From Phenylobacterium sp. (GTDB lineage: Bacteria > Pseudomonadota > Alphaproteobacteria > Caulobacterales > Caulobacteraceae), in the NCBI RefSeq assembly GCF_004297125.1, contig NZ_SCVD01000038.1, forward strand, positions 1-64,000: DNA of 64,000 nt. The letters run 5' to 3'. The stretch's first letter is position 1, and every line of letters begins with the position of its first letter. The translations under genes and the position numbers were made by a program. The notes beneath the pieces were generated by a model. It had not been told where the DNA came from. It did not search any database and was given only the letters and a program-made list of their open reading frames with translations. Positions 59,473 through 64,000 of the stretch are shown in pieces.

Positions 59473-60710
59473 ATCCAGGTGCGGTTCTTCCGCTGGTATT
59501 CCATGGCCAGTTCGCGGGCCTGCACCATGAACACCATGAAGACGTCGTTCTTCGGGTCGACCCAGAACTCGGTCCCGGCGATGCCCCACCACGAGAACGT
59601 GCCGTTCCCCGGCCGCTGCAGGGTGTCGTCGTTGACCAGGCTGAAGCCCAGGCCGAAGCCCATGCCGGGGCCCGGGAAGAACAGGCCGGCCTTGCGGATC
59701 TCCGGCGTGGTCTCGTCCTGCCGCATCCGCGCCAGGGTCTCCTTCTTCAGGATCCGCACGCCCTTGTACTCGCCGTCCCCGGCCAGCATCAGCACGAAGC
59801 GCAGGTAATCCTCGGTCGTGGACGACAGCCCGCCCCCGGCCGACAGGAACGGCGTCGGCTTGGCGTAGTCGTAGTAGACGCCCGCGTCGCCCTTCGCCGG
59901 CTCGGCGAACCGCGCGCGCTTGGCCTCCGGCTGGAAGAAGGCGGTGTCGGTCATGCCCAGGGGGCCGGTCACGCGCTCCTTGACCAGCACGTCCAGCGGC
60001 TTCTTGCCGGCGACCTCCACCACCGCGCCCAGCACGTCGGTCGAGCGCGAATAGTTCCAGGCGGTCCCGGGCTCGTTCTTCAGCGGCAGCTTGGCGATGA
60101 CCTTGGCGTATTCGCGCGCCGTCAGGTCGTTGCGGTTCTCGCCGCCCGCCGCCCAGGCCTTGGCGATCGGCGCCGTGGGCGTGATGAAGCCGTAGATCAG
60201 CCCCGAGGTGTGGCTCATCAGGTGGCGCACCAGCATCGGCTTGGCGGCTGGGACGCTCGATCCATCCGCCTGCCAGACGCTGAGGTTCGCGTACTCCGGC
60301 AGGTACTTCGAGACCGGCGCGTCGACGTCCAGCTTGCCCTCTTCGACGAGGGTCATGGCCACCACCGACACCACCGGCTTGGTCATGGAGAAGATGCGGA
60401 AGATGGTCTCGTCGCTGACCGGCGCCGCCTGGCCCGGTCCCTGGACGCCGAAGCCTTCCTGGAACGCCACCTTGCCGTGGCGGCCGACCAGAAGGTAGGC
60501 GCCGGCGATCTTGCCGCTCGCCACGTCGGCCTTCAGCGCCGCGCGCGCCACGTCCAGCTTCGCCGGATCGAACCCCAGCGCCGCCGCGTCGCCGCGGACG
60601 ATGGACGAGGTCTTCGGATCAACGGTCTTCGCCTCGGCCGTGACGGCAAAGGCCAACCCCACCGCCACGGCGACGGCCGCGCTCCGCGCGCTCAGAAACC
60701 TGTTCAGCAT
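59451..60710 (-). CDS. Secreted class C beta-lactamase-like serine hydrolase
   Basis: A 419-aa exported enzyme with a signal peptide (about 1-27, ending TAEA). The catalytic SxxK is Ser108-MT-Lys111 in IFSMTKPV, and the Tyr is in WNYSRST; the third motif is replaced by GIAGTEFWVD. These features and the length fit the esterase/EstB-type serine hydrolases rather than true beta-lactamases. ATG 60710 has GGGAGGG upstream. Confidence 0.88.
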   Translation of the reverse strand: MLNRFLSARSAAVAVAVGLAFAVTAEAKTVDPKTSSIVRGDAAALGFDPAKLDVARAALKADVASGKIAGAYLLVGRHGKVAFQEGFGVQGPGQAAPVSDETIFRIFSMTKPVVSVVAMTLVEEGKLDVDAPVSKYLPEYANLSVWQADGSSVPAAKPMLVRHLMSHTSGLIYGFITPTAPIAKAWAAGGENRNDLTAREYAKVIAKLPLKNEPGTAWNYSRSTDVLGAVVEVAGKKPLDVLVKERVTGPLGMTDTAFFQPEAKRARFAEPAKGDAGVYYDYAKPTPFLSAGGGLSSTTEDYLRFVLMLAGDGEYKGVRILKKETLARMRQDETTPEIRKAGLFFPGPGMGFGLGFSLVNDDTLQRPGNGTFSWWGIAGTEFWVDPKNDVFMVFMVQARELAMEYQRKNRTWIYDALVK

Positions 60711-60826
60711 GAGACGTCCCTCCCGCCGCAATTGATGACGTCGTTTGCCCCCCTCTGCAAATCCGCAGACCCGCGCGGCGAACACGGACATTCCCCGCGC
60801 CGCGCCGTCGCGCTTAGCTGGCGGCC

Positions 60827-61333
60827 ATGACCGAGCGCCTTCACCACATGGCCTTCCGCTGCCGCGACAGCGAGGAAACCCGCATCTTCTACGAGGAGGT
60901 GATCGGCCTGCCGCTGGCCGCCGCCATGCCCATCGAGGCGTCCGCCACCGGCCGGGCGGTGCGGGTGATGCACACCTTCTTCCAGCTCAAGGACGGCAGC
61001 TACGTCGCCTTCTTCGAGGTCCCCGGCGCGCCGTTCGAGTTCAAGGCGCAGCACGACTTCGACCTCCACATGGCCCTGGAGGCCGACGCCGAGGACGTGG
61101 AGCGCGCCACGGCCGCCGCCAGGGCCCGCGGCATCGAGGTGCGCGGCCCCTCCGAGCACGGCTTCATCCGCTCCACCTATTTCCGCGACCCCAACGGCTA
61201 TGTGGTCGAGCTGGCGCTGAAGACCCCTATCCACGACAGCTTCGACGCCGAGGCCCCCAAGGCCGCCCACGCCATCCTCGCCGCCTGGCGCGCCCGCAAC
61301 GCCGAGCTCGCCGCGGCGACCGAGGGCGCATGA
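60827..61333 (+). CDS. VOC family (glyoxalase/dioxygenase-fold) protein
   Basis: A 168-aa vicinal-oxygen-chelate protein. Beta-alpha-beta modules: LHHMAFRCRDSEETRIFYEEVIGLPL (first half, His6/7 metal ligand) and FIRSTYFRDPNGYVVELAL (second half, Glu ligand). The middle His of FDLHMALEA could be the third ligand. The reaction is unknown. Its stop overlaps the DUF3703 start (ATGA). Confidence 0.87.
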   Translation: MTERLHHMAFRCRDSEETRIFYEEVIGLPLAAAMPIEASATGRAVRVMHTFFQLKDGSYVAFFEVPGAPFEFKAQHDFDLHMALEADAEDVERATAAARARGIEVRGPSEHGFIRSTYFRDPNGYVVELALKTPIHDSFDAEAPKAAHAILAAWRARNAELAAATEGA

Positions 61334-61671
61334 CCCGCAGCCCCGCGCGCCGCGCCGCCTACCGCCGGGAGGCCGACCTCGCCCGCGCCGCCTTCGCCGC
61401 CGGCGATCTGGACGCCGCCTTCGCCCGGCTGGAACGCGCCCACGTCCTGGGCCAGCCCTGGGCCGGGCCGCATAGCTGGACGCACTGGATGATGCTGCGC
61501 ATCGGCTGGCGCCGCCGCGACGGGCGCGAGGTCCGCGGTCAGGTCCTGCGCCTGGCGGCCGGCGGCGTGCTCTCCTGGCTGGGTCGGGCGCCGACCGGTA
61601 ACACCGGCGGCGCGAACGTCCACCCCGAACGCCCCATGCCCCCGCCCGCCGACCTCGCCCCGCTCGTGTGA
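61330..61671 (+). CDS. DUF3703 family protein
   Basis: A 113-aa protein with the conserved LERAHVLGQPWAGPHSW then HWMMLRIGWRRRDGREV, and GNTGGANVHPERPMP blocks of DUF3703. The function is unknown. It is translationally coupled to the VOC gene by an ATGA overlap, so the two are probably co-expressed. Confidence 0.87.
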   Translation: MTRSPARRAAYRREADLARAAFAAGDLDAAFARLERAHVLGQPWAGPHSWTHWMMLRIGWRRRDGREVRGQVLRLAAGGVLSWLGRAPTGNTGGANVHPERPMPPPADLAPLV

Positions 61672-61724
61672 CGGCTTGCCCGCGCCGCCCCGCCGTGGTC
61701 CGTTTCGGGCCGGGGAGGGCGCAG

Positions 61725-63047
61725 ATGCGGGAACCGACGGTCACCTGGCGCAGGCGCAATTTCCTGCGGGCTCTGCCGGGCCGTCTGCGCGTGGCCCTGG
61801 CGATCCTTGTCGTGCCGCTGGTCATCGCCGGCGTCGTCTGGTTCTTCGTGGCCGGCGGCGGGCTCGTCCCCAGCGCCGCCGACGTCCAGGGCGAACCCGT
61901 CCGCACCGCGACCGCCGACGGCGACCGCGTCTTCCTGATGACCAGCCAGTGGCGGACCTACCGCACGCGGGGCACGCGCACGGGCACGTCCTACACGAAG
62001 CTCCTCGTCGACGTCTGGGGCTTCGACGCCGCCACCGCCAGGCCGGTCTGGCGCCAAAGGATCGCCGACGACCGCGGCGGCGTGAACATGGGCCGCAAGA
62101 TCCTGGGCGTGCAGGGCGGCGTCCTCTGGCTGCTGGACGGCAAGGGCTTGCTGGGCCTCTCGCCCAGGGACGGCGCCGAGGTCGCCGACAACGCGACCCT
62201 GGAGGCCGCCAATCCCGCCCTGCGCGGCGTCATGCCGATCGAGGACCGCTACTATCGCTTCGACCCCCAGGGGCTGTCGTTCACCGCCGCCGACGGCCGC
62301 GACTGGCGGCTGACGGGGCAGGGGTCCGCCACCGTGCCGGACGGCCCGCGCCTCGACCTCGACGCCCAGCGGGCGCCGGCCCGGCCGGGGATCTCGATCC
62401 CCGCCAACACCGCCGGCGGCATCGGCACGTGGGCCTTCTACACGCGCGGCCTCAACATCAATGGCAAGATGTGGCTGGGCCTCCTGGCCGAGCCCGAGGT
62501 GGCCGCCTTCCGGGAGCAGGGCGTGATCGGCGGCGTCGATCCCGCCCGCTATCCCCGCGCTCGCGTCTGGTCGGCCCGCATCGGCAGCAAGCCCACCTTC
62601 TTCGGCCCCAAGGCCACCTTCACCGACTTCAAGCCGCTGCCCGAGGGCCCGGAGTTCCTCACCGCCGGCCTGCTGGAGGACAACCGCTGCTGCCATCGGA
62701 CGCCCATCCTGCTGTTCAAGCCCGACAGCGTCCTGGTCCTGCACCGCGACCGCCTGGGCGCGGCCGGGCGCCTCAAGCTGACCCGCGTCTCCGGCCCCCT
62801 GGGCAGGCCGTTGTGGACGGTAGAGCTGCCGGCCACCGAGCTGGAGGCCGTCATGCCCGGCGAGACCTCGCTGGTCCTGCTGGGCCGCCGCGACGAGCCG
62901 CCACTGTTCCCCCGCCGCGATTCCCGCCCCGAGAGCATCGACCAGCTCGTCTCGATCGACCTCAGGACCGGCGCCCTGGGCGCCTACGGCTTCCGCATCC
63001 GGCCCACGGCGTCGCACGACCTGCCGGCGTCGTCCACAAACCCGTGA
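61725..63047 (+). CDS. PA2928 family protein
   Basis: A 440-aa membrane-anchored protein. A single membrane helix at about 20-43 is followed by a periplasmic body with LMTSQWRTYRTRGTRTGTSY, LLVDVWGFDAATARPVWRQR and GGVNMGRKILGVQGGVLWLL, the pattern of the PA2928 family, perhaps a beta-propeller. The role is not established. ATG 61725 was chosen because it precedes the helix; a GTG at 61668 would add nineteen residues and has weaker support. Confidence 0.8.
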   Translation: MREPTVTWRRRNFLRALPGRLRVALAILVVPLVIAGVVWFFVAGGGLVPSAADVQGEPVRTATADGDRVFLMTSQWRTYRTRGTRTGTSYTKLLVDVWGFDAATARPVWRQRIADDRGGVNMGRKILGVQGGVLWLLDGKGLLGLSPRDGAEVADNATLEAANPALRGVMPIEDRYYRFDPQGLSFTAADGRDWRLTGQGSATVPDGPRLDLDAQRAPARPGISIPANTAGGIGTWAFYTRGLNINGKMWLGLLAEPEVAAFREQGVIGGVDPARYPRARVWSARIGSKPTFFGPKATFTDFKPLPEGPEFLTAGLLEDNRCCHRTPILLFKPDSVLVLHRDRLGAAGRLKLTRVSGPLGRPLWTVELPATELEAVMPGETSLVLLGRRDEPPLFPRRDSRPESIDQLVSIDLRTGALGAYGFRIRPTASHDLPASSTNP

Positions 63048-63139
63048 TACGCGATTTTCCACCTGGGCGGCCGCGCCGCATGGCGGGCGGCTTCGCCGAC
63101 GTGTAGCTTGCGCGTCCCCCAACCTGCCTCCGAAGCCCC

Positions 63140-64000
63140 TTGTCCGACCCGCCGTTCGATCCCTTGGCCGGCCTCGCCGACGCCCAGACGGCTTCCCGGC
63201 CGCCGGCGGCCTCCGGCGTGTTCACCGCCCTGGCCCAGGCGCCGCTGGGCGTGGCCATCTTCGATCGCCAGATGCGCTACCTGGCCGCCTCCAGCCGGTT
63301 CCTTACCGACCAGGGCCTGCCGGGCGACACTCCGCTGGTCGGCCGCCTGCACTACGAGGTCTTTCCGGAGGTCCCCCAGCGCTGGCGCGACCTGCACGCC
63401 CGGGCGCTCGCCGACGGCGAGGAGTTCAGCCACGAGGCCGATCCCTTCGTGGGCAAGGACGGTGCGGTCGACTGGATCCGCTGGTCGCTGAAGCCCTGGC
63501 GCGCCGACGACGGCCAGATCGGCGGCCTGGTGCTCTACACCGAGATCGTCACGCCGGGCGTCGAGGCCCGCCAGAGGCTCGAGGCCGCCGAGGCCCGCTA
63601 TCGCGCCGTCTTCGACCAGGCCGCCGTCGGCGTCGCGCGGGTGGCGCCCTCCGGCCGGTTCCTGGAGGTCAACGACCGCTTCTGCGCCATCACCCAGTAC
63701 GCACGCGGCGAACTGCTGGCCCGCAGCTTCCCGGACATCACCCACGACGACGATCGCGCGTCCGACGCCGTCAGGGCCCAGGCCCTGCTGGCTGGCGAGG
63801 TCGACGCCTACTTCCGCGAGAAGCGCTATGTCAGCAAACCCGGGGAGGTGGTCTGGGTGAACCTGACGGTCTCGCTGGTCCGCAACGGCCGCGGCGAGCC
63901 CGACTACTTCGTCACCGTCATCGAGGACATCACCGCCCGCAAGCAGGCCGAGGCCGAGCAGCAGCGCTACCAGGCCCAGCTCCGCCTGATGATCAACGAG
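63140..64000 (+). CDS. PAS-domain sensor kinase, N-terminal part
   Basis: The first 287 codons of a cytoplasmic sensor; the gene continues past the window. Two PAS domains are present, about 27-145 (LGVAIFDRQMRYLAASSRF) and about 150-270 (ARYRAVFDQAAVGVARVAPSGRFLEVNDRFC, ending EDITARKQAEAEQQ). The last visible residues, LRLMINE, are where the HWE/HisKA_2 phospho-acceptor box normally begins, so an HWE kinase is likely (inference). TTG 63140 is the best start; no ATG precedes the first PAS domain. Confidence 0.8.
   Translation, partial: MSDPPFDPLAGLADAQTASRPPAASGVFTALAQAPLGVAIFDRQMRYLAASSRFLTDQGLPGDTPLVGRLHYEVFPEVPQRWRDLHARALADGEEFSHEADPFVGKDGAVDWIRWSLKPWRADDGQIGGLVLYTEIVTPGVEARQRLEAAEARYRAVFDQAAVGVARVAPSGRFLEVNDRFCAITQYARGELLARSFPDITHDDDRASDAVRAQALLAGEVDAYFREKRYVSKPGEVVWVNLTVSLVRNGRGEPDYFVTVIEDITARKQAEAEQQRYQAQLRLMINE

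Noticed and set aside
1..64000. tRNA or rRNA genes
   Set aside because: No GTTCGAATCC-type T-loop with a matching acceptor stem and no rRNA-like sequence was seen on either strand; a covariance-model scan would be needed for certainty.

Overview
The window is about 70% GC and reads as a piece of chromosome from a Caulobacterales alphaproteobacterium, most likely Phenylobacterium or a close relative (inference). The pointers are a PodJ-type polar scaffold with GANTC sites in its promoter, a phaA-phaB operon divergent from phaR, metX-metW, HWE-type histidine kinases, PEPxxWA-CTERM surface proteins, a DUF4908-like protein and a CYP153 alkane hydroxylase. No rRNA, tRNA, CRISPR or prophage was found.

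Layout. 0-0.9 kb: the start of an unknown gene and a frameshifted DUF559 nuclease-like gene bracketed by inverted repeats. 0.85-4.25 kb: a leftward operon sixA-like, DUF952, pyrD, histidine kinase. 4.4-6.3 kb: metX-metW (methionine synthesis). 6.3-7.5 kb: an atypical DUF1444 gene. 7.5-9.5 kb: methyltransferase, PII protein and a secreted protein, divergent from gloB. 10.5-13 kb: a secreted amidase and a DUF4908-like protein. 13-16.1 kb: phaB, phaA, phaR. 16-24.9 kb: housekeeping and small envelope genes, including a GT2/ArnT-like pair, HMG-CoA lyase, a DsbA-like protein and three small lipoproteins. 24.9-25.3 kb: a gene-free repeat island. 25.3-31.6 kb: five tandem acyl-CoA dehydrogenases. 31.7-38.6 kb: short MprF-like protein, podJ, TauE/SafE, TIGR02186, DUF3429. 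38.57-39.04 kb: a deleted IS630-family element. 39-48 kb: PEP-CTERM protein, JmjC oxygenase, phosphoesterase, GNAT, and the DNA-repair pair lhr-like helicase and pdeM. 48-54.7 kb: an OhrR-type regulator with a divergent hydrolase, C69 peptidase, second PEP-CTERM protein, DUF885 protein and an HWE kinase. 54.9-64 kb: CYP153 P450, third PEP-CTERM protein, a DUF4242 plus AurF-like diiron operon divergent from a LysR regulator, a class C beta-lactamase-like hydrolase, VOC, DUF3703, PA2928-family, and a PAS kinase cut by the window end.

Themes. Lipid and carbon-storage metabolism is prominent (phaAB/phaR, HMG-CoA lyase, five acyl-CoA dehydrogenases, CYP153). Four of the dehydrogenases carry the isovaleryl/long-chain type catalytic-Glu arrangement, and the fifth, shorter one appears to lack both known Glu positions, which suggests heteromeric enzymes. 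Several families of palindromic dispersed repeats are scattered through the window; one lies in frame inside the helicase gene. Six convergent gene pairs share a four-base CTAR stop overlap. The most plausible undescribed functional unit is the LysR / DUF4242 / AurF-like diiron locus at 57.1-59.5 kb; next are the DUF559 inverted-repeat unit and the OhrR-hydrolase switch.
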